From: an uncultured Bacilli bacterium
GTDB lineage: Bacteria > Bacillota_I > Bacilli_A > RF39 > UBA660
Direction: 5' to 3'
DNA: 47,372 bases
NCBI GenBank assembly: GCA_947630935.1
Contig: CANRJL010000001.1
Coordinates: 1-47,372, forward strand
The notes under the pieces are model-generated. The model did no database searches. It had not been told where the DNA came from and saw only the letters and a program-made list of their open reading frames with translations. Made by a program: the position numbers and the translations under genes. This document shows positions 1-8,433 of this stretch, in pieces (the stretch's first letter is position 1; each line of letters opens with the position of its first letter).

Positions 1-2
1 AA

Positions 3-737
3 AATATAGAAAGTAAGTTTAATGAATACTTAAAATATGGTGGTCTTCCAGCAATAACACTAATTAAAGATAATAATGATTTAGTATTATCATATTTAAG
101 CGATATATATAATTCAATTGTAAAAAAAGATATAATAGATAGAAATAATATAAAAGATACTGCATTACTTGATAATATAATAAAGTATTTATCTTATAAT
201 ATTGGCAGCAGTGTTTCTTCAACTAAAATAAGTGATTATCTAAATAGTAATAAGATAATAGAAAAGTCTAACCATCAAACTATAGATAATTATTTAAATA
301 TGTTAGAAAAATCATTTATAATGTATAAAGCAGATAGAACGGATATTAAGAGTAAATCATTACTAAAAACACTTGGTAAATATTATATATCAGATATAGG
401 AATAAGAAATATTATATTAGGTTTTAGAAACATTAATGAGGGACATTTACTTGAAAATGTTGTATATTTAGAGCTTTTAAGAAGAGGATGTAGAGTTAAT
501 ATCGGTAAATCAAATGAATATGAGGTAAATTTTGTAGCCGAAAATCCTAATGACATAAAGTACTATCAGGTAACAAAGTCTATAGCAAGCGATGAAGTAA
601 GAAATAGAGAACTTAGAAGCTTGGAAAGTATAGATGATAATTATGAAAAGATAATATTAACTATGGATAGAACAATAAATAATGATTTTAATGGTATAAA
701 AGTTAAAAATATAATAGATTGGTTATTGGAGGAATAA
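3..737 (+). CDS. DUF4143-type ATP-binding protein, C-terminal part (5' end outside window)
   Basis: The frame is open from the first bases of the window, so the gene starts upstream and only about 244 C-terminal residues are seen. The part present resembles the DUF4143 half of AAA_14/DUF4143 proteins: an opening YGGLPA motif, then YYISDIGIRN, then a GHLLENVVYLELLRRG segment followed by a degenerate nuclease-like strand (EVNFVA where the family usually has E-[IV]-D-F-V). The Walker-type ATPase half would lie outside. These proteins are common accessory genes in AT-rich Firmicutes and their role is not established. Codon use is heavy in ATA for Ile, unlike uvrB next door which mostly uses ATT, so the gene may have been acquired. 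A downstream hairpin separates it from uvrB. Family call fairly sure, function unknown. Confidence 0.75.
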   Translation, partial: NIESKFNEYLKYGGLPAITLIKDNNDLVLSYLSDIYNSIVKKDIIDRNNIKDTALLDNIIKYLSYNIGSSVSSTKISDYLNSNKIIEKSNHQTIDNYLNMLEKSFIMYKADRTDIKSKSLLKTLGKYYISDIGIRNIILGFRNINEGHLLENVVYLELLRRGCRVNIGKSNEYEVNFVAENPNDIKYYQVTKSIASDEVRNRELRSLESIDDNYEKIILTMDRTINNDFNGIKVKNIIDWLLEE

Positions 738-924
738 GATAATAATTCGCGTTCGATATAGTTTTTTGTTTTTCGGTTTCAAATTTACAATATATAAGAA
801 TATTTTATTTGGCATATCCAAAAAAACTTTTACGTAGAAAAAGTATTAGAAAGTAATCAGTAACTAAAAGAATATTTATATAAATAAATTGACATAAAAT
901 TTTAAAAGCAAGAAAAAATAATAA

Positions 925-954
925 CAGGGAAACATATAATCGTTTCCTTGTTTT
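925..954 (+). terminator. Hairpin, possible terminator before uvrB
   Basis: CAGGGAAAC (925-933) can pair with GTTTCCTTG (942-950) with one G-T pair, loop of 8, followed by only four T. It would end the DUF4143 transcript. The right arm overlaps the proposed -35 of uvrB, so it may also be a regulatory site. The 229 bases between the two genes hold nothing else I recognise. Confidence 0.4.
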
Positions 955-976
955 GCTTATAAAATAATGATAAAAT
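948..976 (+). promoter_or_regulatory. Possible sigma-A promoter for uvrB
   Basis: TTGTTT at 948-953 and TAAAAT at 971-976 are separated by 17 bases, and the AGGAGG site and ATG of uvrB follow at 991 and 1003. No convincing LexA-type palindrome is visible nearby, so SOS control is not supported by the sequence. Confidence 0.4.
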
Positions 977-1002
977 ATATTAATTCAGTGAGGAGGAAAA
1001 TT

Positions 1003-2952
1003 ATGTTCGATTTAGTAACAAAATATAAACCTAATGGTGACCAACCAAAAGCAATTCAAGAACTTGTTTCTGGCATTAAAAGTGGGAAAAAAGAACAGGT
1101 TTTACTAGGGGCAACTGGTACTGGTAAGACTTTTACAATTGCAAATATCATTAAAGAAGTTAATCGCCCTACTCTAGTTTTAGCTCATAATAAAACACTT
1201 GCAGGACAACTTTATGCAGAGTTTAAAGAATTGTTTCCTAATAATCATGTGGAATATTTTGTATCATATTACGATTATTTTCAACCAGAAGCGTATGTGC
1301 CATCAACTGATACTTATATTGAAAAAGACTCTTCTATAAATGATGAAATTGATGAATTAAGACATGCGGCAACATCTTCTTTGATTAATTATCGGGATAC
1401 AATTGTTGTAGCCTCAGTTTCTTGTATATATGGAATTGGGGAAAAGGAAGAATATATTAATGGAACTTTAACTCTAAGTGTTGGGCAAATTGTTAAAAGA
1501 AATGCTATTATAAATAAATTAGTTGAGATGACTTATGAACGAAATGATATTGATTTTCACCGAGGAACTTTTAGAAGTCGCGGTGATACAATTGATATTG
1601 TGCCAGTTAATGAGCATACTAAAGGAATTAAAATTGAACTTTTTGGCGATGAAATTGAACGAATATGTCAATTTGACCCAGTAACTGGTGTTATTTTAAA
1701 AAGTATGAAAAATGTTACAATTTTCCCGGCAAGTCATTTCGTAACTAGTGAGGAAAAATTACATGAAGCAATTAAGAGAATTGAAGAAGAATTAAAAGAA
1801 AGACTTGCAGAATTAAAAGAAGAAAATAAATTAATTGAAGAACAACGATTACGTGAAAGAACTAATTATGATATTGAAATGTTAAAAGAAACTGGCTTTT
1901 GTAGTGGAGTTGAAAATTATTCTAGACATTTAGCTCTTAGGGGACCTGGTGAAACCCCTACTTGTTTGATTGATTTTTTTCCTGATGATTTTTTATTGGT
2001 CGTTGATGAAAGTCATGTTACCCTACCCCAAGTCCGAGGTATGTATAATGGGGATAGGATGCGAAAGCAAACTTTAGTTGATTATGGTTTTAGATTACCA
2101 AGTGCCCTAGATAATCGGCCTTTAAAATTTGAAGAATTTGAAAAGAAAATAAATCAAGCAATTTATGTTTCAGCAACACCTGGTTCTTATGAACTTGCTA
2201 AAACTAATAATACTTTTGTTGAACAAATAATAAGACCTACTGGTTTGTTAGACCCTTTGATTGATGTGCGGAAAACAGAAGGTCAAGTGGATGATATAAT
2301 TGAAGAGATAAGACTTCGTAAAGCTAAAAATGAACGAGTTTTAATAACTACTTTAACTATTCGAATGAGTGAAGAATTAACAAATTATTTAAAAGAAATG
2401 AATATTAAAGTAGCTTATTTACATAATGAAATTAAAACTTTAGAACGATTGAAAATTATTCATGATTTACGAGTTGGAATATATGATGTGGTAGTAGGAA
2501 TAAATCTTTTAAGAGAAGGTATTGATATTCCCGAAGTAAGCTTAATTTGTATTTTAGATGCTGATAAACAAGGCTTTTTAAGAAGTAGTCGCAGTTTAAT
2601 TCAAACTATAGGACGGTGTGCTAGAAATAGTAATGGTAAAGTTATAATGTATGCTGATACTTATAGTGAAGCAATGCAAGAAGCTATTAATGAAACAAAG
2701 CGAAGAAGAGAGATTCAAGAAAAATATAATCAAGAACATCATATTATTCCTCAAACAATTATTAAAGATATTAAAGAAGTAGTTTCTAATGAAATTAAAG
2801 AAAGTAGTCAAAAGAAAAAAATAACTAAAAAAGAAAAAGAAAGAATGATTAGTGAAATTGAAACAGAAATGAAGATAGCAGCGAAGAATTTAGATTTTGA
2901 ACGGGCGATGGAACTAAGAGATATTCTTTTTGAAATGAAAAGTGATTCCTAA
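1003..2952 (+). CDS. uvrB: UvrB, excinuclease ABC subunit B
   Basis: UvrB is the damage-verifying helicase-like subunit of UvrABC nucleotide excision repair; it takes over DNA from UvrA and recruits UvrC for incision. All landmarks are present: Walker A GATGTGKT at residues 36-43, the DNA-binding beta-hairpin YYDYFQPEAYVP at 89-100, the DESH Walker B segment, helicase motifs in the LLREGIDIPEVS and SLIQTIGRCARN segments (Cys where Ala is usual), and a C-terminal UVR domain that would contact UvrC. The product is 649 residues, close to the usual 655-670. I chose the ATG at 1003 because AGGAGG lies at 991-996 and the protein then begins MFDLVTKY as UvrBs do; an in-frame ATG at 967 has no such site. 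No uvrA is in the window. The stop codon lies inside the terminator hairpin. Confidence 0.97.
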   Translation: MFDLVTKYKPNGDQPKAIQELVSGIKSGKKEQVLLGATGTGKTFTIANIIKEVNRPTLVLAHNKTLAGQLYAEFKELFPNNHVEYFVSYYDYFQPEAYVPSTDTYIEKDSSINDEIDELRHAATSSLINYRDTIVVASVSCIYGIGEKEEYINGTLTLSVGQIVKRNAIINKLVEMTYERNDIDFHRGTFRSRGDTIDIVPVNEHTKGIKIELFGDEIERICQFDPVTGVILKSMKNVTIFPASHFVTSEEKLHEAIKRIEEELKERLAELKEENKLIEEQRLRERTNYDIEMLKETGFCSGVENYSRHLALRGPGETPTCLIDFFPDDFLLVVDESHVTLPQVRGMYNGDRMRKQTLVDYGFRLPSALDNRPLKFEEFEKKINQAIYVSATPGSYELAKTNNTFVEQIIRPTGLLDPLIDVRKTEGQVDDIIEEIRLRKAKNERVLITTLTIRMSEELTNYLKEMNIKVAYLHNEIKTLERLKIIHDLRVGIYDVVVGINLLREGIDIPEVSLICILDADKQGFLRSSRSLIQTIGRCARNSNGKVIMYADTYSEAMQEAINETKRRREIQEKYNQEHHIIPQTIIKDIKEVVSNEIKESSQKKKITKKEKERMISEIETEMKIAAKNLDFERAMELRDILFEMKSDS

Positions 2953-2969
2953 CTATTAGGAATTTTTTT
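2946..2969 (+). terminator. Rho-independent terminator of uvrB
   Basis: TTCCTAA (2946-2952) pairs perfectly with TTAGGAA (2956-2962) around a 3-base loop, followed by seven T. The uvrB stop codon is part of the stem. Confidence 0.8.
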
Positions 2970-3018
2970 CATAATGAAAGTTTTTTAACATATATTTTAT
3001 TATGAAAGAGGAAAAAAG

Positions 3019-3648
3019 ATGAAGATTACTGATGAATTAATTCATAAAACTAGTTATTTAAAACATGGTGATTGTTTTTTGAAAAAGATTGATTATAATG
3101 CCTTATATTTCTTTTTAAATTCTGAGCTTTTAGGACACTTTCACCCAAATGATGCTTATGATATGACTATTCATAGTACTTTAAATGGTTTTGAAATTAT
3201 TAATTTAATAACTAACAAAGAATATCTTTTAACTTTAAAAAATTACTTGTTACTACTGCAAGATAAAAATGAAGAAAAAATATATGGGCAAATTACCGCT
3301 TTAGATAATAAATGGCAAAATATAGTAAGAAGTTACTTTATTAAATCTTATGTTGATTGTATTTTTACTATTGAAAATAGAGATTCGCAAGTGTCTTATT
3401 ATTTATATAAGGTAGACGCTAGTAAAATTATTTATGGTGGTAGTTATACACCCCTTTATTTAAAGATTAAAGATAATTTATATTTTGAATATAAAAATAT
3501 GGGAGCTTTAAAAAATAATGCTTCTTCTTTTAAAACAAATAAGGTTTTTATTAACCCAAATGATAATTTTTATGAAAAGTTATTTCAAAGTTTAGAAGAA
3601 CAATTAGTTAAAGATTCTTGGCAAAGAAAAAGAAAGTTAAAATTTTAA
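3019..3648 (+). CDS. Hypothetical cytoplasmic protein, 209 aa
   Basis: I do not recognise the family. The product has no signal peptide or membrane segment, is rich in Tyr, Phe, Asn and Lys, and looks like a soluble mixed alpha/beta protein (alternating hydrophobic strands such as YYLYKVDASKIIYGG near residues 131-145). A good site, GAAAGAGG, lies just before the ATG. It follows the uvrB terminator, so it probably has its own weak promoter in the 50-base gap. Its 3' end overlaps by four bases with the convergent gene at 3645, and no terminator separates the two. Confidence 0.7.
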   Translation: MKITDELIHKTSYLKHGDCFLKKIDYNALYFFLNSELLGHFHPNDAYDMTIHSTLNGFEIINLITNKEYLLTLKNYLLLLQDKNEEKIYGQITALDNKWQNIVRSYFIKSYVDCIFTIENRDSQVSYYLYKVDASKIIYGGSYTPLYLKIKDNLYFEYKNMGALKNNASSFKTNKVFINPNDNFYEKLFQSLEEQLVKDSWQRKRKLKF

Positions 3649-4145
3649 CTTTCCTTTTCGACAATAAATTTTAATTGATAAGGAACAAAATTTTCACCTT
3701 GTTCATCATTATATAAACGAAATTCATATATTTTTTCAGCAGCAGTTAAACTGTTTGTATCTAATAAATAATAAGTATATTCATTATCGGCATAATTAGT
3801 TTTTTCGGATATGTATTGAACTTCAGCCATTGCAATTTTTAAATGGTCAGTGGCAATTGTTTGGGGTATTCCTATATAAAGTTTATAATTTTCGTGCCGA
3901 TAAGTTGTATTTTGTAAAACTAAATGATATTTAGGTAATTTTTGAGCCATTTCATCAGATATAGCATATAAGATTTTGGAATATACTTTATCTTCAACTA
4001 CTTCAATTAAACTATTTTCAGTATAATAAGCAGCTGTTTGTTTAATATCTGGAAAATCCCATAAATAATAAGTTATGCCAACAAAGAAAAGCCAAAAACA
4101 AATTTCAATTATTTTACGACGTTTTAATTCTTTTAGATAACGCAT
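3645..4145 (-). CDS. Hypothetical membrane-anchored protein, 166 aa
   Basis: One N-terminal transmembrane helix (about residues 12-29, after a basic start) is followed by an outside domain of about 135 residues without cysteine. The order is typical of a signal-anchored extracytoplasmic protein. No family recognised. It lies downstream of the SipW-type peptidase gene but has its own near-perfect promoter, so it is probably transcribed separately and constitutively. It converges with and overlaps the 3019 gene by four bases. No feature ties it firmly to the exoprotein locus. Confidence 0.7.
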   Translation of the reverse strand: MRYLKELKRRKIIEICFWLFFVGITYYLWDFPDIKQTAAYYTENSLIEVVEDKVYSKILYAISDEMAQKLPKYHLVLQNTTYRHENYKLYIGIPQTIATDHLKIAMAEVQYISEKTNYADNEYTYYLLDTNSLTAAEKIYEFRLYNDEQGENFVPYQLKFIVEKES

Positions 4146-4171
4146 ATATTGTTCCCCCTTTTGCTAGTTGT

Positions 4172-4200
4172 ATTATAACACAGAAGGACGTTTTTGTCAA
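4172..4200 (-). promoter_or_regulatory. Consensus sigma-A promoter
   Basis: Reading the minus strand: TTGACA (4200-4195), 17 bases, TATAAT (4177-4172), with TG one base before the -10. It lies 26 bases upstream of the ATG at 4145. This is a perfect consensus match. Confidence 0.9.
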
Positions 4201-4215
4201 ATTAATGTAAAATGG

Positions 4216-5031
4216 TTATTTTTTCTTTTTCTTTTTTGGCTCTTTTAGTTTAGGAATATCTTCTATTTTTTTATTTTTTTTATTTTTACCTACTTCAATA
4301 ATAACTGAAGTTTTCTTTAAAGGGTCTTCTTCATTTTCACTTCTTTTTATGCCATATTTAGAATTTAGTTTTTCTTCTATTTCTTTTTTCTTTTTAGCAT
4401 TTTCTTCTTTTTTCTGTTCTTCTTTTAAAACAATATCAGCAATATCTTTTTGAGCACTTTGTAATCTTATTAATTTTAAGATATCAAAAAGAATGATTAA
4501 AAAGGCTGGGATTACAACAAGAATTAACCAACCCCATCTCGTTGTTAGAATTGATTGAAGTCTTCCTAATTGGGGAATTTTAAAGATTACTTTACCAATA
4601 ATGTTTTCAAATCTTACTGTAGCACTGTCAGGGACTTCATTATTATCCCCTTTTGTTTGGAATTGATAACCATTCTCATCGTTTGTTATGGAGTAAACAC
4701 GATGGGTTATCGTAAACCCTTTGGAAATGGTAGATGTTGAAATAAATGTAATAACATCACCAACTTTAATATCTTCAGGTTTTTTAACTTTGACATTAAC
4801 TATTACATCATAAATGTTTAGATTTGGCTCCATACTTGGTGAAATAATTGTATATAAACCAAAAGATGCTTTATAATCAGGGTTTTTATTTGCATAAACT
4901 TTAGTAGCAATAAAATAGTAAAGAAGAACTATTGCCACTAGAATTAATAAGATAAAAATAGTCCAAGATATAACAGTTGTAACAAAATGGACTTTATGTT
5001 TAATTGAGCTGTATTTTTCTTGTTTCTTCAT
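4216..5031 (-). CDS. sipW: SipW-type (ER-type, Ser/His) signal peptidase I
   Basis: A membrane peptidase that removes signal peptides from exported proteins. It has a transmembrane helix at about residues 18-41, the catalytic serine in ISPSMEP (Ser66), and His110 in the TITHR segment in place of the lysine of ordinary bacterial peptidases, then KGDNN at 127-131 and a second membrane helix at about 165-187. This is the SipW/ER-type Ser-His arrangement; in Bacillus subtilis SipW processes TasA and TapA. An unusual Lys/Glu-rich cytoplasmic tail of about 80 residues follows, ending in a lysine run. It has its own promoter and lies downstream of the GLUG protein gene, which carries a SipW-type signal. 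A second such peptidase lies at 8434. Likely substrates are the exported proteins between 5.1 and 15.2 kb. Confidence 0.9.
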   Translation of the reverse strand: MKKQEKYSSIKHKVHFVTTVISWTIFILLILVAIVLLYYFIATKVYANKNPDYKASFGLYTIISPSMEPNLNIYDVIVNVKVKKPEDIKVGDVITFISTSTISKGFTITHRVYSITNDENGYQFQTKGDNNEVPDSATVRFENIIGKVIFKIPQLGRLQSILTTRWGWLILVVIPAFLIILFDILKLIRLQSAQKDIADIVLKEEQKKEENAKKKKEIEEKLNSKYGIKRSENEEDPLKKTSVIIEVGKNKKNKKIEDIPKLKEPKKKKKK

Positions 5032-5061
5032 GTTTATACCCTTTCTATTCTATACTATATT

Positions 5062-5090
5062 ATTATAATAAAATCATTGAAAAAATTCAA
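5062..5090 (-). promoter_or_regulatory. Sigma-A promoter for the sipW gene
   Basis: Minus strand: TTGAAT (5090-5085), 17 bases, TATAAT (5067-5062); the sipW ATG at 5031 is 30 bases downstream, preceded by AAAGGG. It lets the peptidase be made independently of the GLUG gene. Confidence 0.75.
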
Positions 5091-5134
5091 TAAATAGAAT
5101 TCATAAAATAATGCATTCACTAGTTTTTGACAAT

Positions 5135-7282
5135 TTATTTTAAAGTTGGATAACCTGTTTCTTGGTCAATAACCCAATCACTTAAGGCTAAATTAAAGTA
5201 ATTGCTATTATATTTATGGTTTATTAAGTCATTATTAATATTTGGCAAGTTGATATCTTGGCGGCCTTTTGTTAATTTGTATATTAAACCATTGGTGTTT
5301 GTGGGGTCTGTTATTTTCATATAAGTTTCACTTAAGGCTTGGGCACTTGTATTATTACTTCCCGATGCACCACCACTTTTATAGTAGGTATCTTTAACAT
5401 CACCATTATATAAGTAGCCAATTTGATATCTAGTACTTCCGCCTAGAACATCTCCCGAGTTATAGGTATTATAAATCTGCTTATGAACATCGTTATTCCA
5501 AGTAACGGTATTAGCAATGCCGCCAACATAATTATGCGAAGTATTATCTTTGATAGTACCTGCATTATAACTATTTAAGATATGGCCACCACCTTGCACT
5601 AAACCAATTAAACCAGCTACTGAACCATTGTAAGCGACAGTTCCGGTATAGGTTACGCTTCCTTTATTATAACTATTTACTATAAAGGTTGTTCCATAAT
5701 TAGCAGCAACTAAACCACCTAAAGATATGATGCCTGTATCAGTTCCTTTACCATTAGTTGATATTTCACCAGCATTATACGAATTATTTATATAGCAATT
5801 ACCATTACTTAAAGCAAGAATACCAGCATTAGTAATAATTGAGTTTTGAACAGTACCTTCATTATAACTATCACTAACGAATAAATGCGAATCATTACCA
5901 ATCGCACCAACTATGCCACCACCATGATTGCCGCCTTGTAATGTACCATGATTAGAACAATTTTCTAGTCGAACATTATCACCTTTTAAATTAATGTTGT
6001 CGTTACCAACACTGCCAATAATACCACCAACAGAATAACCACTGCCATAACTAGTTACATTAACATAATTGTGAACATTTGCTAATTCAACATTAGAGGC
6101 ATAGCTAACTAGTCCCCCAATATTGGCAGTTTCATCAGTATAGGTATTACCTGTAATAGTTAAATTTTTAATACTTCCTCCAACTACAAAACCAAATAAG
6201 CTGGCAACTGTTCGTTCTGGTTTGCCATTATTGCTATGAATATGGATATAGAGATTTTCTAAAGTATGGTTATTGCCATTAAGACTCCCCAGAAAATAAT
6301 GTTCAAAATTGCCAATTGGAGGAAAACCGGTACCATTTTGATTAGTTAATTCTGTGATTAGAGGTTCAACATCATTCACGTTGTTAAGATTACCAAAGTC
6401 TAAACGCTCGCTGTTACGGTAACTTTGGGAATCGGTAAAATCTAAATTACTATCTAAAATAAAGGTTTCATTTTGGAAATTTGCCCCACTATTTACTGAA
6501 TTACTTAAGGTTACTAAATCTTCAACTCTTTGAATGTATTTTGATTTTATTTCTAAATCAGCTGTTATATTATCAACTATTAAAGTATCATTTTCATAAC
6601 GATAATTTACTTCTTGACCAGCAATAAATGGTTTAGCGCCAATTGGATATGGTTTTTGGAGCTCCATTGCAAATGAATCATTATCAATTACTTCTTGTGG
6701 GTAAATACTAGTATCACTATCAAAGGCTGTATAAGTTACTTTATGCATTACCCGAAAATCAAAATTTAAGTCAACAAAATAATCTAGCTTATCCTTATTA
6801 TAGCCATTTTCTTTATATTTAATAATGAAATAAATTTCTTTTTGCATGCCTAAATTACATTTTAATTGGTCATCACATAATTTATCTTTTAGGGTATAAT
6901 TTACAATTTCATATTCTAAATTGTCGGCTAAGCCAGTAATATCATAGATTCCCATCGGAAGATTACCAAAGTTAGTAATTTCGATTTTATATTTTATTTG
7001 GGAATTCTCATTTGGTAAATAAACTGATGTCTTAACTTTTTTAACATTATATTCTTCCCAATTAGATATTGCTTCGTTTTGGTTAAAACTACTATCAGTT
7101 GCTACTGAAATATCAGTGACTCTAATGTCAGCTTGTGCTCTTACAGTTAAAGTAACATCATCCACTAAAAGATTTTGACTAAAAGTTGCCCACCCAAGAG
7201 AAAGAAAGAAAACCATTATAGCTAAAATAAAGAAAATAAGAGAAAAAAGAGGTTTTTCATTACCTATTTTACTTTTTTTCAT
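5135..7282 (-). CDS. GLUG-repeat surface protein with SipW-type signal
   Basis: Large exported protein (715 aa). A basic start and hydrophobic helix (about residues 12-33) end in GWATFSQNL, which matches the GFASYSQNL of the 217-residue protein at 9621 and is typical of SipW-dependent signals. A beta-rich domain follows, then from about residue 330 to 640 about seven GLUG-type repeats (GGLVSYAS, GGIIGSVG, GGIVGAIG, AGILALSN, GGLVAANY, AGLIGLVQ, each ending in a SYN.G.V strand), which form beta-helices in surface adhesins. The C-terminus WVIDQETGYPTLK is the usual closing motif of such proteins. There is no sorting motif or C-terminal membrane anchor. It overlaps the end of the DUF5305-like gene by 14 bases, so it is in the same operon. 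Probably an adhesin or matrix protein; ligand unknown. Confidence 0.85.
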   Translation of the reverse strand: MKKSKIGNEKPLFSLIFFILAIMVFFLSLGWATFSQNLLVDDVTLTVRAQADIRVTDISVATDSSFNQNEAISNWEEYNVKKVKTSVYLPNENSQIKYKIEITNFGNLPMGIYDITGLADNLEYEIVNYTLKDKLCDDQLKCNLGMQKEIYFIIKYKENGYNKDKLDYFVDLNFDFRVMHKVTYTAFDSDTSIYPQEVIDNDSFAMELQKPYPIGAKPFIAGQEVNYRYENDTLIVDNITADLEIKSKYIQRVEDLVTLSNSVNSGANFQNETFILDSNLDFTDSQSYRNSERLDFGNLNNVNDVEPLITELTNQNGTGFPPIGNFEHYFLGSLNGNNHTLENLYIHIHSNNGKPERTVASLFGFVVGGSIKNLTITGNTYTDETANIGGLVSYASNVELANVHNYVNVTSYGSGYSVGGIIGSVGNDNINLKGDNVRLENCSNHGTLQGGNHGGGIVGAIGNDSHLFVSDSYNEGTVQNSIITNAGILALSNGNCYINNSYNAGEISTNGKGTDTGIISLGGLVAANYGTTFIVNSYNKGSVTYTGTVAYNGSVAGLIGLVQGGGHILNSYNAGTIKDNTSHNYVGGIANTVTWNNDVHKQIYNTYNSGDVLGGSTRYQIGYLYNGDVKDTYYKSGGASGSNNTSAQALSETYMKITDPTNTNGLIYKLTKGRQDINLPNINNDLINHKYNSNYFNLALSDWVIDQETGYPTLK

Positions 7283-8411
7283 TAATATTTGGCCTTTCTA
7301 TATCACTTGCTTTTAATTGCAACAAATAAATATCATCATTGTTTTTTAAATAAAAATAGCATTTTTGATGTTTGGTAACATTGTAATACATAATAGGTAT
7401 TTTTAAATTATCCCGAACATCTAGTAATTCCGTAAATTCAGTTATTTTAAAGATATGATATTTATTAAAGTCTATTTTAGTCTTTGTTTCAACAATTAAT
7501 CTATCATAAGTTTTTAATATATTATTTAAATATTTATCATAAGCTGTTTTAGGTTTGAAGAAAATAGTTGTTAATTTAAGAAGATTAACTAAAGCCAGAA
7601 TAGCTATAATAAACGTTATAATTTCAAAAGAAAAAGTTAGAGGGTTAAATTGCCATTCTTCGGGAAGCGATAATTCATTACTTTTATTTAATGTTTCATC
7701 ATCAAATTTAATTTGCACAGCACTTTCGGATAAAGGTATAGTTACTCCACTGGTACTTGTATCTTGAAAATTCAAATGATATTTTTGACCATTTTTATTA
7801 ACTTTTAAATATACTTTTAAGTAGCTTTCTTCATTCACACCATAATTGGTTTTAAAATTATTAACTAAACTATTATAGTAATCATAATCAATAGCAATAC
7901 TTTCAGTTATAGTAAAATCTTTTTGATTTTGCATCGATAACAAAGAAGATGTAAAAAGAGGATATTCTTTTTCAAAATAACTAGCTTTTGTTTGGGGATT
8001 GGCGATGATTAATTTACCAATTATTTGATAATCAAAATCAAGAGATAAAGGTTTAGTTATATTAAATTGATAATTAAAATCAAATTTTATTTCATCTATT
8101 AAGTTGGCAACATACATCATATTTTTTTCTAAATATTCTTTTTCGTAGAAATCATTGGGTTTTAAATATACTTTGTAATCAACAGTTTGATTATCAGTAT
8201 ATTTAAGTGGTTCTGTATTTTTTATTGTAAAAGAGTTGATGGCTAAATAAAAGCAAGTTAAAAGAAAGACAATAAAGATTATGAATAAAAATGCTACTCT
8301 AATTGGATAACTAATATAAATAGGTTTTTTATTTTCTTTTTTTAAGGGTGTTGTTTTGTTTATAGTTTGTTTGGTATTCTTACGCCCTGTTGCATTGTGT
8401 TTTTTAACCAT
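7269..8411 (-). CDS. DUF5305-like bitopic membrane protein
   Basis: 380 residues. A basic cytoplasmic start, a membrane helix around residues 40-60, an outside domain of about 190 residues beginning with a YKVYLKPNDFYEKEYL segment, a second membrane helix near residues 265-285, and a cytoplasmic tail of about 95 residues. This layout and the opening strand resemble the DUF5305 family, which is often found next to SipW-type peptidases; the family name is from memory. I prefer the ATG at 8411 because AAGGTGG sits five bases upstream; an ATG at 8444 would overlap the previous gene and has no ribosome site. Gene position between peptidase and GLUG substrate suggests a role in processing or assembly of SipW substrates (inference). 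Confidence 0.7.
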   Translation of the reverse strand: MVKKHNATGRKNTKQTINKTTPLKKENKKPIYISYPIRVAFLFIIFIVFLLTCFYLAINSFTIKNTEPLKYTDNQTVDYKVYLKPNDFYEKEYLEKNMMYVANLIDEIKFDFNYQFNITKPLSLDFDYQIIGKLIIANPQTKASYFEKEYPLFTSSLLSMQNQKDFTITESIAIDYDYYNSLVNNFKTNYGVNEESYLKVYLKVNKNGQKYHLNFQDTSTSGVTIPLSESAVQIKFDDETLNKSNELSLPEEWQFNPLTFSFEIITFIIAILALVNLLKLTTIFFKPKTAYDKYLNNILKTYDRLIVETKTKIDFNKYHIFKITEFTELLDVRDNLKIPIMYYNVTKHQKCYFYLKNNDDIYLLQLKASDIERPNINEKK

Positions 8412-8433
8412 ATTAACCACCTTTATTTTTCTT

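Noticed and set aside
738..966. LexA/SOS box before uvrB
   Set aside because: No GAAC-N4-GTTC type palindrome found; only a CG-containing stretch at about 748-756 that does not match.
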